DNA of 64,000 bases from Copromyces sp. CBS 386.78. Taxonomy: Eukaryota > Ascomycota > Sordariomycetes > Sordariales > Sordariaceae. Below are positions 48,501 through 61,680 of this stretch, in pieces (positions within the stretch are counted from its first letter, which is position 1; each line of letters begins with the position of its first letter). The notes beneath the pieces are model-generated. The model was not told the origin of the DNA. It saw only the letters and a list, made by a program, of their open reading frames with translations, and made no database searches. Position numbers and translations under genes: made by a program. Where the stretch lies: positions 124,001 through 188,000 of the forward strand of contig MU839100.1 in the NCBI GenBank assembly GCA_030685235.1. The letters are read 5' to 3'.

Positions 48501-48918
48501 GAGCGACTCTACTCGCACCGTAGGGAAACTCTATTCGCACCGTAAATAAAATTTAAACTTCTACGTTTATCTCGGTGAAGATAAAGTATATAAAGATAAA
48601 AGTAAGACTAAAATAGTTCTTGAATTTTCATAGATTTTTCAATCTATTTTACGCCTCTCACGGCTCTTAGATCGGCCAGATTTTTCTTATATTTAACTTT
48701 AGCAGCCCTATATTTTATTAGTTCTAAGTACCTTCGAATTTGAGGCTTTATATATGGCGTGAACAAGTGATGTAGGGCTTAGAAAATAAAGAAAAAGATA
48801 AGGAAAAATCTAGGCTAATATACGTACTGAGAGCTCTTTTACTTATAGAGAAACTTTAGATTTTCTTTTCTATCTACGGTCCGAATAGAGTTTTCCTACG
48901 GTGCGAGTAGAGTCGCTC
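48501..48918. mobile_element. hAT-like MITE with 8-bp target duplication, not RIP-mutated
   Basis: 418 bp with ~45-bp terminal inverted repeats starting GAGCGACTCTACTCGCACCG; the two arms differ at about two positions. It is flanked by a perfect 8-bp direct repeat AATTAAAA (48493-48500 and 48919-48926), the duplication length typical of hAT transposons. Each arm carries a tandem pair of the motif CTCTAYTCGCACCGTA. The interior contains many CpA/TpG (e.g. TATGGCGTGAACAAGTGATG), unlike the surrounding DNA. No coding capacity, so non-autonomous. It was either inserted after the host DNA was RIPed or is too short or unique to be RIPed. Confidence 0.87.
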
Positions 48919-50339
48919 AATTAAAATATTAATAAGTTCAATTTACGCTATTTATTCCCTTATTAAATTATAAATTAATTTAATTTTCTATAATATCCCC
49001 TCCGCTCTAATTAGAGTAGAAAATATTTTACTCTAATTAAAGTAAAACTGGGCTAGCGCTTTATATTCTTTAATTAAAGTAAAACCAATTAATTATTAAT
49101 ATATTTTAAATATATATATTATTTATTAATTTTTCTATTTACCCCTTCGTAGAATTATATTAATTAATAAAATAAAGATTAGTAAAACCTTTATTTATAA
49201 AATAATATTCCTTATAGAGTACTACTATTTCCGGAAAATAAAATAAGAAAATAGGTTTATAGTAACGTACCCAAATATTATTATAATACTATTTAATTTA
49301 ATCGTTTAAATATTCGATAAATTTTATAAAATCTTTAGGGAATTTACTTTTTATACGTAATTCGATACCCTTAATAAGGTCTCTACTAGCGATCCCCGTA
49401 GGGAAAAGACCTTTATATAAAATAAATTCGATATACTAATAAAAAATTAGATTTAAGAACGCTATTTCGCCAAAATAGCGTAAAATATCGTTATTTATTT
49501 ATATTCTATAATAATAGTATAGTAAGTAAAAAAACTTAAAATTAATTTAGAGCTTAATATTAATCCGCGTACTTTTAATAAACTAATCCTTTAGAAACGC
49601 GGGTAGTAGCTAGTAAACCTATTTAAACTATTAAAACCTACGCCTAAATTTAAGGCTAAAATTCTAGATAAAGAAGATAAAAACGATTTTAAAAAGGATA
49701 AAGAAACTATTATAGTACGGGCGGATATTATATTAGAAGAGTAAAAAGTAGTCTTTAAACCCGACGAATAAATTTATTATTCTAATTAAAGCGAAAATCG
49801 TAAAAATTAATATATAATATAAGAAAGATTAGTAGCCTTATAAATTTAAATTTAAAATAATTATAAAGTAAAATCCTAAATTTAATATATTTATTTTCGA
49901 TAAAGCGTAATTCGCGAAGAATTGCAATTCGTTAATATAGCGTACTATACGTATTATCCTTACTAATTAGCGGTTATTTTATTTAATTACGCTTATATTC
50001 AATTAGATTACTAATATTAAAGCTTTTACTCATTTTATCTAGGAAGGTGCCGATTTTAGTAAATACTTTAAATTACTAAAAAGTTTTAAAGATTATGTAA
50101 GCCTATTCCAAAATAAATTTAAAGGGTTATATACCTTCAGCGATCCTAATTATATTATTGCCCTAAATATATTTTTAATAATAATTTATTATTTATAACA
50201 AATTAATAAAAAGTAGAGTTATATATAGTAAGTATTCTACCCTTCTATTTAAAAAGCTATTACTAACGAAGGTAAAATTATTTAACAAATTGCTATATAG
50301 ATTATTAAGTAAAACTATATCGTAATAGTAAACTAAGGT

Positions 50340-50920
50340 ATAAATACGCCCCTATACTTACTTAACGGCACCGTTACTTTCCCCTCGTTAAACATTCCGC
50401 CAATAAAGATATACTAAATCGAATTAAGTTACAAAACCCGGTTTATAGAAATTATTTACGCCTTTAACGACCTTTTAAAGGACGTTTATATAAAATTACT
50501 TAAATATAAATTCAACGATTTAAATTTATTAAAAATTATAGATATTAAGCGAAAAATTACTCTAAACCTTATATTTATTTACCTCCTTTAATTTCTATCG
50601 TTCGACGTCTATACTTAAAGCCTAATATTCGAAAATAATATAATTAATAAATAAAACGCTATTTAAAGCGCCCGCCTTTTAAAAGGCTTATTTACTATAA
50701 AGAGGCAAAAAAATAATTATAAAATACAGGCTCAAATCTTTAATTAAATAATATAAAGTAGTAAAAATACCGCCCTTAATATTAAAACTATTAATAAACT
50801 AATCAAACTTAATTATAATTACGGGTTATTATACTAATTCCTATATCTTATATAGGATGCCTACATTATATTACTAATAAATTATATACAAATAGTATAC
50901 TAAGCCCTCGTAAAATCCTT
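50340..50920 (+). pseudogene. RIP-degraded reading frame, family unknown
   Basis: One plus-strand frame keeps protein-like composition for about 190 codons with only TAA/TAG stops, at positions compatible with former CAA, CAG or TGG. It includes LYLLNGTVTFPSLNIPP and FIEIIYAFNDLLKDVYIKL. I do not recognise a family. It probably continues upstream toward 49.9 kb. Confidence 0.4.
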
Positions 50921-52119
50921 CTTATTTATATAAACAATTAGGAAATACGCCGAAATATACTATAAATAGAAGAGGGTATTAATCGTAGCGAATTCCCCTT
51001 AAATATAAATATAAATTTTAATCTAATTAATTCCACTCTAATTAAAATTTAAAATTATTTACTTTAACTAAAGCGAAGGCCGCCCGTATAAGTATTAATT
51101 TAATTCTAGGACGCTATATACTATTTTAAAGAAAGTTAGGATATAAATAAATATAATTTATTCGAATTAATCCTAAACCGACCGCAACTATATTATTACT
51201 AAATAGAACTAACCGAAAATAAATATCGACGTCCTAATATTAAACTCGAATATCCATATAACTAGTCTAAATCTCCACGCAACTTATTACATCGGGATTA
51301 AATTTAATTATATTTAGAATTAAAATACTATTTTATAATATATAGGCCGACTTTACTAAATTAACTAAATTCAACCTATTGAATAATTTCTTCCTATTAT
51401 AAATAGTACGGTTAATAATTAAATAGAAGAATGTACACTATATAAAATATATTATATACTCGTACTCTAACTAAAATAAACCTTTTAAAACCAATTTACT
51501 ATAATTAAAGCGAAAACTAATATATAAATAGTAAATTTACAAATTAATTACAAATTTATTATTAAATAACTTAAATATCCTATCCGAAGCTAGCAACGAA
51601 TTTCGGACCCTTTTTAATTACAAAGCCACTAAGTACAATCTTTTATACTAATTCAACCAATTCTCGTAAATAATTAAACTGCCAACGAATATAGGGTTAT
51701 ATAATATAGACCGCGTATATCGCATCGGCGACTTTTATTCTCTCTTAATTAAAATAATTATAAAAACTATATTACAAAATTTTAAAATCGATTAAATATA
51801 ATTCAACCGCAACCTACGATTAACTAGCTTAATATAAACCGACTAAATTAAAATTAATATCGCCGATTCGGAAATAAAATACTCTGTACTCCTAAATAAC
51901 GTTTATACTATTATCAATAACGCTACAAACGACGACCGTAATAAAATTATTAAACGGTTCGCCTAATATCCTATTAAAGACTCTAAAGCAAAAGAAAAAT
52001 TATAAATTAAAAAAGCGCAATCCCTAGCCGATAATTACTAATAAGAATTATTAATAATACTAATAGAACGAAAAATTATAATCGAGGCCGAAATAGAAGA
52101 AAAATTCTAAACGCTCTAT

Positions 52120-53121
52120 AAAAAGTATAAGCGGGGCGGGGCCGCAACTATAACCCTATAAATTTAAAGAGAAAAACGGGTAATAAAAATAAACTAATAT
52201 AAAAGCGTAACGTTAATTAACCCGGTTAACAATTTAGATAATCCCGACTACTATTCTAATAACCCTAACCGTAACTATAAAGAGAAGCGCAAACGTTTCA
52301 ATTCTAATTTGGGCTCCCTATTTAAAGTATAAAAATATTAATATTACGACTATAATGAAATTCGCTCTAATCGTACTAAAGGTAATAATAAAGACGAATT
52401 CTATTTAAATTATATTAAAAATAATAATAAAGATGAATTTTATTCGGATTATATTAAAAGTAATAATAAAAACGAATTTTATTCGGGTTATATTAAAAAT
52501 AATAATAAAAATAATATTCGCCCTACTTTAACCCCGCCCGGATATAAAAATTATGTAATTAAGCTCCTAATTTCTAATTTATGCGAATATTATAGCTTCG
52601 AAAATTTAAACGTTATTCCTAATTAATATAACTCTACCAACGTTAAATAAAGGGCCCCTACCCCGCCTAACCATTTTAAGTATGTAAATAAGCCCTCCCT
52701 ATTCTAATATTACGGCCCTAAAAATTTAAACTCCACTCTACCTAATAAAGAATATAATTATATAATTCGCTTTATAATATAATATATAGGATAGTAACGC
52801 GCCCCGTTTACTATTAAATAATAAATATATAATAATAAAAAAGTATAAAAATTTATTAACTAACTTTATCCTAATTAGGATTAAAAATACAATTATATTA
52901 AAAATTATACTAACGAATAATACGGTAGTAGTTATATCCCTTTTAATAAAGAAGGCTATATAATTATAAATATATTCGGGGTTGAAATAGAAATATACGA
53001 CGTATATAAATTTCTAAATAGCGATATTTATAATAATAAGGACGTATAATTACTTAAATAAATTAAACGCTTCGTATACAATCGTTTAAAGAGTGGGACG
53101 GACGTTAAGGCGGATATATAA
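52120..53121 (+). pseudogene. RIP-degraded reading frame with 13-residue tandem repeats
   Basis: A plus-strand frame (phase checked from 52381 to the TAA at 53121) reads through several RIP-type stops. It contains Tyr-rich positions that may be former Cys (TGY to TAY), the 13-residue repeats, and a better preserved C-terminal part (EGYIIINIFGVEIEIYDVYK; ending RLKSGTDVKADI). I cannot name the family. A Cys-rich transposon protein is possible. Confidence 0.45.
52381..52515 (+). repeat. 39-bp coding tandem repeat
   Basis: Three full copies and a partial one of a 39-bp unit encoding xNNKxEFYSxYIK (13 residues) at 52381, 52420 and 52459. Copies differ mostly by C/T and G/A changes. The repeat is in phase with the degraded frame around it. 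Confidence 0.8.
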
Positions 53122-53264
53122 CCTTAAACAGCTTATTGTAATTCTATATTTTCAGAAATATTATTAGAATATTTAGTAAGTATTAGAATTATTATTTTTT
53201 TAATAATAATTAGTAAGGATAAATTAAGTGGCAATTATTAAATTAAATTAATTACTCCTAACCG

Positions 53265-53325
53265 TAGGTGGCGGTTATAATACTATTTTTTAAATTGTAG
53301 GCGGCGGTTATAATACCGTTCTTTA
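53265..53325. repeat. 33-bp-period tandem repeat with GC-rich core
   Basis: Two copies of GTAGGYGGCGGTTATAATAC (53265 and 53298), just downstream of the degraded frame ending at 53121. It may be part of a terminal or untranslated region of that element (inference). Confidence 0.65.
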
Positions 53326-54371
53326 ATTATAATATTCAATTAATAAATTCTTCACTTCTAAACCCGTTCGAATTTAACTATCCTTCGTAATTTTACTCTC
53401 AACCCTTCTATACCTCTCTTCCAAACTAGATTAGCTATTTAAAATCTAATAAATATAATAATTTTTAAAGCCGAAATCCAAATTGCCTTCAACTTTTTAG
53501 TAGATTTATAGTTTTTCGAATTAAATTAATTATTATTTACTCTATAGCGTTGTAATAGACCCGCTACAATAATTATATTATTTATTTGCTTAATTGTAAG
53601 CCCCGCCCTAATTAGAAATTAACTTCTATTAATAATCGTTAATTACTAACTAAATAGACGAATACTATTATAACGCCCCGTTTAATAAAGTTAAATTAAA
53701 ATAATAATTAATAATTATTTACCGGAAAAGGTTTCTAAAACCGAAGGTAGCGGATTCGGACTAAGATATTATTTCCTAATAAGTGAATATAAATTTTAGC
53801 GCATCAATTATATAAGTCCGATTCGACGGGATCTTTACCGACTTTTATTTAAGCGCGGATATAACCGGTACTATATTAATAAGGGGATAAATATTTTATA
53901 TAGTAAATTATTAAGCAGCGATATTTTAATATTCCGGACGGGCTTAAATACTATAATACCCGGCGGGATCTTTACTAGTTACGTTATATATTAATTACCT
54001 ACTTTCGAATAGCCAACGAACAAATTGTTTAAATTAATATCGAAACTAAGTATAATAAAGTATATAACTATATATTCTAATAATAAACCCTTAAATATTT
54101 ACTATAATACCCCGCTAATATATAATATTTTAGTACTTTAATAGATTTCGTTATATATTATGTCGCCTATTTATTAATACTATAAGTAGCCCCCTATTAT
54201 AATATTTTCGCGGTAAAGATTCTTAACGTTTTTAAAGCCCCTTTCCCTAAGTAAACGCCTAACCCCCCCTATATAATTAATAAAGCCTACTCTATCCTTT
54301 TCAACCTTAAATCCCTCCTCGAAAACTCGTATATTCCAACTATCTATTATTCTAAATTTTATTTTAATACG

Positions 54372-54865
54372 AAAATACTATACCCCTACATTCTTCTATT
54401 ATTTAGCCCTCTTACTACAATTACCTTTAATACTATTCTATTTTTATAATATATCTAAATACGCTCTATAATAACTATTTTTATAATTTACTACCTTTTA
54501 CAATTGGATAAATATAAATAATAGTATTTAGGGTATATTTCGGCCGGGCCTTAATTATTAATTTGGTTATTAACTTTAATTCGTTTTGTAAATAGAATTA
54601 TTAAAGACAAATTATATAAAAATACTATACCCCTATATTCTTCTATTATTTAACCCTCTTACCGCAATTACCTTTAATACTACTCTATCTTTATAATATA
54701 TTTAAATACACTCTACAATAACCATTTTTATAATTTACTACCTTTTACAATTGGATAAACGTAAATAATAATATTTAAGGTGTATTTCGGCCGGGCCTTA
54801 ATTATCAATTTAATTATTAACCTTAATTCGTTTCGTAGATAGGATTACTAAAAATAAATTGTACG
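54372..54865. repeat. Tandem duplication, 247-bp unit
   Basis: Two adjacent ~247-bp copies start AAAATACTATACCCCTA. Both contain TTACTACCTTTTACAATTGG and TTTCGGCCGGGCCTTAATTA. Nearly all differences seen are transitions (C/T or G/A). Confidence 0.8.
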
Positions 54866-56717
54866 AAGTTAAATATTGGAATTCGAAGACGATTTCCTAT
54901 TATAATATCGCTTACTACTAGTCCTTCTACTTAAAATATAAGTAGGAAAAGAAAATTATCCGAAATAAGACATTTTCTTACCCCCCTAATATTATACTTT
55001 ACTAATATGCAAAGCCCGGATAGGCTCCGACTATACCAATACCGGACAACGAACTTACAAAGCCGCTACTATTTAAAAAGCCAAGTATATAAAAGAAATA
55101 AAGGGCAATAGGCCTTCTAAATTATAATATATTTATATAACTACTATTGCCTAAAAATATTAATATAGAAAGTAAAGTAGGGGACTTTAAACTAAGGTTA
55201 TTAATCGACGAAATAAATATAAAACGCGCTTATAAAGGGCTAAATAAGTATATATATTTTAGGGTATATACTATCCTATTTATCTATATACTTATATTAA
55301 CCTATTTTAACGCAATAATTAAACGAAGTCCCTAAATTATTATAAAAGGACGTATTTTTTATACTGTAATTTAACCCTAATAAAAAAATAGTAATTTACG
55401 GAATCGTTTTTCAAATCAATTAAATATATAAATTCATCGAATTTGCCCGCCTAATCCAAATAAATAATATTTAGGAGGAAGTTAAAAGCCCTTTCAAATT
55501 CGTCGTTATATAATTAATATACCTAGCCTACTAATTAACCGTTCTAACTGCTAATAATTCTACTAATAGTTATAATCCGTAACTATATTTCGGTTCGTAT
55601 ATTTTCGATTTACTTATATACGACCCTAATATACTAATCGATAAAATAATATTAAAAATCCTAATTTTCTTAAAATAATATTAGCCTAAGTACGTTACTA
55701 CTTATAAAACGACGACCACTCCTAATCGCTATACCCGAACTAAAGACTTCTATATATAATTAATATCGTTAATTCGGGCTATATAATTAGAAATTAACTT
55801 TATAAAATAGCTAACGTAATATAATAACCTACTAGTTTTAAATACCTTATTACAACGTACCTAATAAAATTGTCCGGCAATCACTTCCCCCTAAACCCTA
55901 TATAATTTTCGTAATAAAGCGAATTAATTATTATATACCCCTCCGAACGGGTAAAAAGTAATATTTCTAATATACGAAAAATGTAATTACCTAATTACAA
56001 TCAAAAATATAAGTAAATTTAATAGTACGCTAATAAAAACGTAGAATTTTTTTTAATAATGCGGCTACTTTAATTAAATATAATAATTACCAAAAGAATT
56101 TATAAATTAATATTTATTTATATAATTTAAGAAAGAAGTTAATAACTGTCGTTTTTATAGTAATATTTCGTAAGGTATTTCCCCCCCCCCCCTATTTTAA
56201 AAGCCTCTACTCCGAAATTAATAAATATTAATTTTCGGAATATATAATATAAATTAATAATTATCGGTTTTCAAATTTTTAATTCGTATAAAGTAGTATA
56301 ATTGGGTATAAAGGGTATTAAAATTAATATAAAAAAGAATAAAATAAATAAAACTAAATAATTAATAATTAAATATAATAATATTTATAAAGTAATTATA
56401 ATATTATAGGATAATATTACAAAAACTCTTAAACATATTAAAAAAGAGGTTGAGTAATTAAAATACTTACCTACGTAAATTAATTTAATATTCTGGGATA
56501 TAATAATAATAATAATAACGTTACGCTTACAATTATAAAATATATTAGCGGTTTAAATAGGCGAAAATAGTACAATTACGATTATAATTATTATAATAAT
56601 CCTATATTTCCCTCGTAATTCAAATAATATTTCCGCTATAGTAATAAAACTAAATTAAATATAATTAATAACCCCGTCTACTAATACTCTTATCCCCGAC
56701 CTCCGAACTATAGCCCG

Positions 56718-56962
56718 TTCTAAATATTTATTTTACGCTCCTTCTTAATTACTAAATATTAATTAATATTTATTATACCTTTATACTTACTATAAGTTTA
56801 AACTTCCAAAATTAACCTATAGAATACCCCTAACTCTATTTCCCTATCCCAAATATAGTATTAATCTTTCCCAAACTCTCGCCGCCTAATTCTAAATATT
56901 TATTTCGCGCTCCTTCTTAACTACCAAATCCTAATCCGTCATACCTTCGCACTTACTATAAT
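56718..56962. repeat. Diverged direct repeat, ~172 bp apart
   Basis: Two copies of a ~75-bp segment begin TTCTAAATATTTATTT and continue with CGCTCCTTCTTAA...CTTACTATAA (56718-56793; 56890-56962). They differ by transitions typical of RIP. Confidence 0.65.
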
Positions 56963-58627
56963 AGTATTAGAACTTATACCGTTTATAGAATAATATAGGA
57001 AATCCGCTATAAATAATAAATAATTCCGAATTAGCCTTAATAACTTTAATAATAATTATAGTAATTATATTCGGAATTTAACTATTAAATTTATAAAAAA
57101 CATTAACTACCGGCTAATAAACGTAATTAAATTTTAATATAATAATATATACGCTAATTATATTACTACTATAAAAGGGAATAGTAAATGAATTTACAAT
57201 TATAATCGCCTTAATATAATTGTAGTCACTTCTATTGCAACTCTTATAATTACCCGAAGGAATATATAATACTAAAAAAACTACCTAGTCTTCTCTAGAA
57301 AGTTTAAAGAATTCGGCGTAAAAAATATAATAAACTGTTTTAAAAAGAGGATTCTCTACTAAAATTACTTCTCCCTCCTCTAAATCTCTAATAGCGAAGC
57401 CTCTAAAGCTTCTGTATTTAAATAAGCGGGCTTCAATAGTATCGGAATAGTAAAAGTCCAAATTAATATCCTATAATTTAACGAAGATTATAGTAATATC
57501 GTACATCCAAATCTAAAATTTAATATTATTATAAGCGCGAAGTAAAGATTTAATTAATTCTTCAATATTTAAATTCATTTTAACATTAATAAAAATATAG
57601 TAAATAATATTTTATATTAAAATCGGGGTCGGTTTCACTCTAATAAGAGTAGAATATAATAACTAATATTTTATACTAAAAATCAAAATCGGTTTCGCTC
57701 TAATAAAAATAGGATTTATATTATTAAAGAGGAAAATAGTAAGAAATAGGAAGCTAAGAAATTTTATAATTTATATAAACCTAATTAAATTAAGAATAAA
57801 TAAGTAAATAAATAGTTTAATAAAAGTAGACCTCTTAATATTTATAATCTAATCTATTATAAAATAAAATAAAATAACGGAGGGCTCTTATTTAATCTTT
57901 TAATATTTACAATTTAATCCGCAAAAGAGATAGGGGGCTCTCGTATTTAAATAGAAAATTAAATATCGTAATTTCCTTTTATCCTAATATACTTTATTCT
58001 ATTAAACTATTAAATTAATAAAGGACGAAATAACTATATTAATTAATTCGTTAATAAGTTTCGCTATAGAAGGAATAAAAATTAAAATAGACTTCGTTCT
58101 AATAAGAATAAAATTTAATTAATAAATAACTTTCACTTTAATAAGAATAAAAATAGTAAATAAACTTCGTATAAGGGATTAACAAAATTTTATTCCTATT
58201 AAAACGAAACCTATCCAATAATTTTACTCCTATTAAAGTAAAGCCTATCTATTAACCTTTATTCCCTCTAAAACGAAGGTTAATAAAAGTAATATAAATA
58301 TCCAATATTATTAAACTCTAAACGAAGTAAAAACGTAATATCTTAACCGTATTTATACTAATTAATTATATAATATTTAAAAGGGCGGGAATTAAAAATA
58401 GCCGAAAGGTCGGGGTAAAGCCCGCAAATACAAAACTTTAATACTTTACCCAATACCTATTATCTAATAACCTACATTCGGATACTCCAATAGCCTATAT
58501 AAATCTTATTATATTATATAATCGTAAAAAAAGTACTATAAAACGCAAAATATATACAAAATTAACCTATATTAATTATACCCTAAACCATTTTAAATCT
58601 AATTTATACAAATACTTAAATAATATT

Positions 58628-59785
58628 TAGGAATTTATCGTCGGAATTAACGCCTTTACTAAAATATATCCGTTTACCCTTATTACTATCGATAATTATT
58701 TCTCCCGTACTTATTTCTATTTACTTAATAAACCGCTCGGGGTTTAAGATTATTATTTATTTATCTACTTATAAAGGCCGGACCTCCTTTATATTAAAAA
58801 TATTAAACTTTAATTCTAATAGTATAATAAAGCCGAATTATAAAATATTAAGGGTATTAAATTCCAAATTATTAGGTAATTAAAAAATAATATATTTTTA
58901 ACGCGCCTACCTATTTTAATATACTATATAAATATAATTTATAATATCTCTATTAATAAATAAGTTTATATATCTACCGGCCTAATAAATTCGTATATCG
59001 TTCTTTACTACCTTATAAATAATTATAGTATAAAGGCTAATAATAGAAAGCCGGATAAATATAGTCCAGGTATCATAAATAAAATTCTTATTCTATTTAA
59101 TATTTTAAATAAAAAATATATTAATATATTCGAATACTATATTAATCGCCTTCTATTTACTACTAATTATAAAATATTATACTATACCGGACTACAAAAT
59201 AATATTAGCGAACGCCTAATTTATAACTTTAAAACGAAGTAATTATATTAAATATAATATCTTAAGCCTATAATTACTAGACTTCCTACTGTAAAAGAGG
59301 ATAAAAAGTAAATTAATAATCTTACGTAATATACTATAATCCCCTATAAAAATAGTTTTATCGAATACTATAAAAATATAAACAACCCATAAATAATACT
59401 ATATACTACAATAGTTTATATCCATCTTCCCCAAAACTATTTAATATTTAAACTATATAATTAAAAAAAAGATTTTGTTATAAATAAAATATAATTATTA
59501 ATTAATATAATCTTCCCTAATATTAATTATCGCCCGGTATACAAAATATTCTATAAAATTAAATTTAAATAAATACCTATATTCGACAAACTTAATAATA
59601 AAGAAGGCTAAAATCTTAAAAGCAAACGAATCCTCTAATAAATACCAACTATTGTAGAATTTAATCTTATCTTTTTTTATTCGGGCACCCCTCCCGAAGC
59701 CTTCGATATCCTATATTAATAAGGGCTAAAAAATACGAAATACTATATTAATATAATTTATAAGGATATAAAAAAATATAAAAAT
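58628..59785 (+). pseudogene. Long RIP-degraded reading frame, family unknown
   Basis: A single plus-strand frame persists for about 385 codons with only TAA/TAG interruptions and protein-like composition. It includes EFIVGINAFTKIYPFTLI, RKPDKYSPG and FFYSGTPPEAFDIL. Phase was checked between 58628 and 59762. The frame may continue to about 60.3 kb. No family recognised; presumably a transposon gene. Confidence 0.45.
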
Positions 59786-61680
59786 AGTAAAAATTTACTA
59801 TTTACAATTATAAATATAATTAGCCTTAAATTAATTAAAAATAATATAATAAATAAAGGATATCGTTTTCTAATTACTATAAATTAGAATAAATCGGTCG
59901 CCGAAATTATCTTTATTAAATCTAAAGATATTAAAGAAAAATTTATTGTAAAAATAATAAACGCTAGCGATCTAACTTTTATTCTCTGTAATAGCAGGAA
60001 TTTATAATATATAAATATTAAAAATATATAATTGTTTAACTATTGGAAAATTGAAAATAATTTACTTATTCTTCTAAATAAAAATAAAAACTAATCGGCC
60101 TTTAATAAAATAATACGCCCCCTAGTCCAAAAATAATAGTATAATACTAAAATAATTAAAGAGCTAATTAATTTCGAATTTAATATATAAGTACTATTAA
60201 AATAACGTAAACGGGCTATAAATATCGGAATTACTAATAAGGAAATATATAGTAAAATTCTATATAATATTTTACTGCCTAATACTAAAGCTACCGACGT
60301 AATTTACGAAATTAAAATTATTATAAATAATAATTATACTCGGGTCCCGGCTAACGAATTTAAAATTAGCCTTCAATGTTATTAATATATAATAAAAATA
60401 AAAAAAGGATATAGAAATTAAATAAGAGGGATATATACTATAAAAATTTCAACGAAACAATTAATAGTTTTAAAAATAATATTATATAAAGATATTATAC
60501 CAAAGCGAACTAATATATTTTATACGCATAATTATATAGAATTACTTTTAAAATAAATACTAAATAATTATAGAATAAAAATATTCTTTTATAAAGCAAA
60601 CGAATTTATAATAATAAACGCTATTATAATAACCCAATTACAAATATTTCTTTATTTCTAAGCGTTATCCTTAAATTTATATAATTTATAATAATTATAC
60701 TATTATATATATAATATAGTAAATAATATAATTAATTCTAGTATATAATTAGCTAAAATATTATAAATAATACAAAATCACAATTAAATTTAAGTTATAT
60801 TAGAAATATCTTTAATAATAAGAGGGCAAAATATATTACCGCCACTATTAAATATCTTTATAAAGAATTCTTAAAATATTAATCGATATAATAATAATTT
60901 AAATTCGGCGCGGAAAGAAATTTAAAAATAAATTTTAAATTATATTTTAAACTAATTTATTATACTAAATAATATAGAATCTTCATTAGAAGGAAATTTA
61001 GCCTAAGGCTATTCGAAATATAAATAAACGCTGTAATTAATAAGGACCTAACGTATTAAAGGCTACTAAAATATATTAATTAAGGATTTTATATATATAC
61101 TGTACTTTTATTTATTATTATAATTAATAATAAGAAAAATAAAATATTAGTGTAAACTCATCCAATATTTTTTAATTACTTAATAAATTTTATTAAATTT
61201 AAATTAGATACCTAAATCCTTAAAATCCGTATTAGAAATAATAATTTCGTCTAGAGGTTTATCGAATTCGTTTACTACTTTATCCGAAAGATTATAATAT
61301 TCGTAATTAAAAAATTCGTCGAACGAATTGTAAAAATTAGAAATTTAGAATATTCGTAAAAGGGAAGTAAAAGCAGAAATTAGTGAAAACGCTCAGTAAC
61401 GAATTAGCGAAATTAGCAGAAAAAATACAATTAGTAATTATATATTAGATAGCAATATAATATCAAATAATAATATAACCCGATAATTAAGATATAATAT
61501 AATATTAATATTATATAATTTAAGTTTTGGTAATATTTTGCGCAAACCCTCCCTCGTCTATATATATTATACTTAAACCGCAGCGAGGCCGCAATTTTAG
61601 AACCTACGGGTCCAAATAATATAATATTATAAGTAGTAGGGGTAGGGTTTATTTAGTCCTATAAGGAATTTTAAGACTGC

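Larger units (their letters stand above)
46427..51516. repeat. Dispersed family of ~20-bp degenerate palindromes, in clusters
   Basis: At least 13 sites resemble TTTACTCTAATTAAAGTAAA or TCCGCTCTAATTAGAGTAGA. They lie in clusters at 46427/46485, 47048/47075/47117, 49001/49026/49065, 49778, 51031/51058 and 51461/51495. All variants can be derived by C-to-T and G-to-A changes from a perfect palindrome like CCGCTCCAATTGGAGCGG (inference). A related form with centre TAATA/TATTA recurs at 57.63-58.28 kb. Confidence 0.6.
42661..61680. repeat. RIP-saturated AT-rich block (heterochromatic repeat relics)
   Basis: Nineteen kilobases of very AT-rich sequence in which CpA and TpG are almost missing while TpA is in excess. 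Residual C and G sit mostly in CpG, CC/GG or TC/GA contexts. This is the footprint of C-to-T mutation at CpA on both strands of duplicated DNA (RIP), established for Neurospora. No intact gene is present. Several stretches keep a codon phase with only TAA/TAG stops (50.3-50.9, 52.1-53.1, 58.6-59.8 kb), so transposon genes once lay here. Such DNA in Neurospora normally carries H3K9me3 and cytosine methylation. The exact families could not be identified by eye. Confidence 0.9.

Noticed and set aside
48355..48540. 61-codon minus-strand frame
   Set aside because: Runs across the left end of the hAT-like MITE; not conserved coding sequence.
55147..55335. 62-codon plus-strand frame in RIPed DNA
   Set aside because: Chance open stretch in AT-rich sequence.
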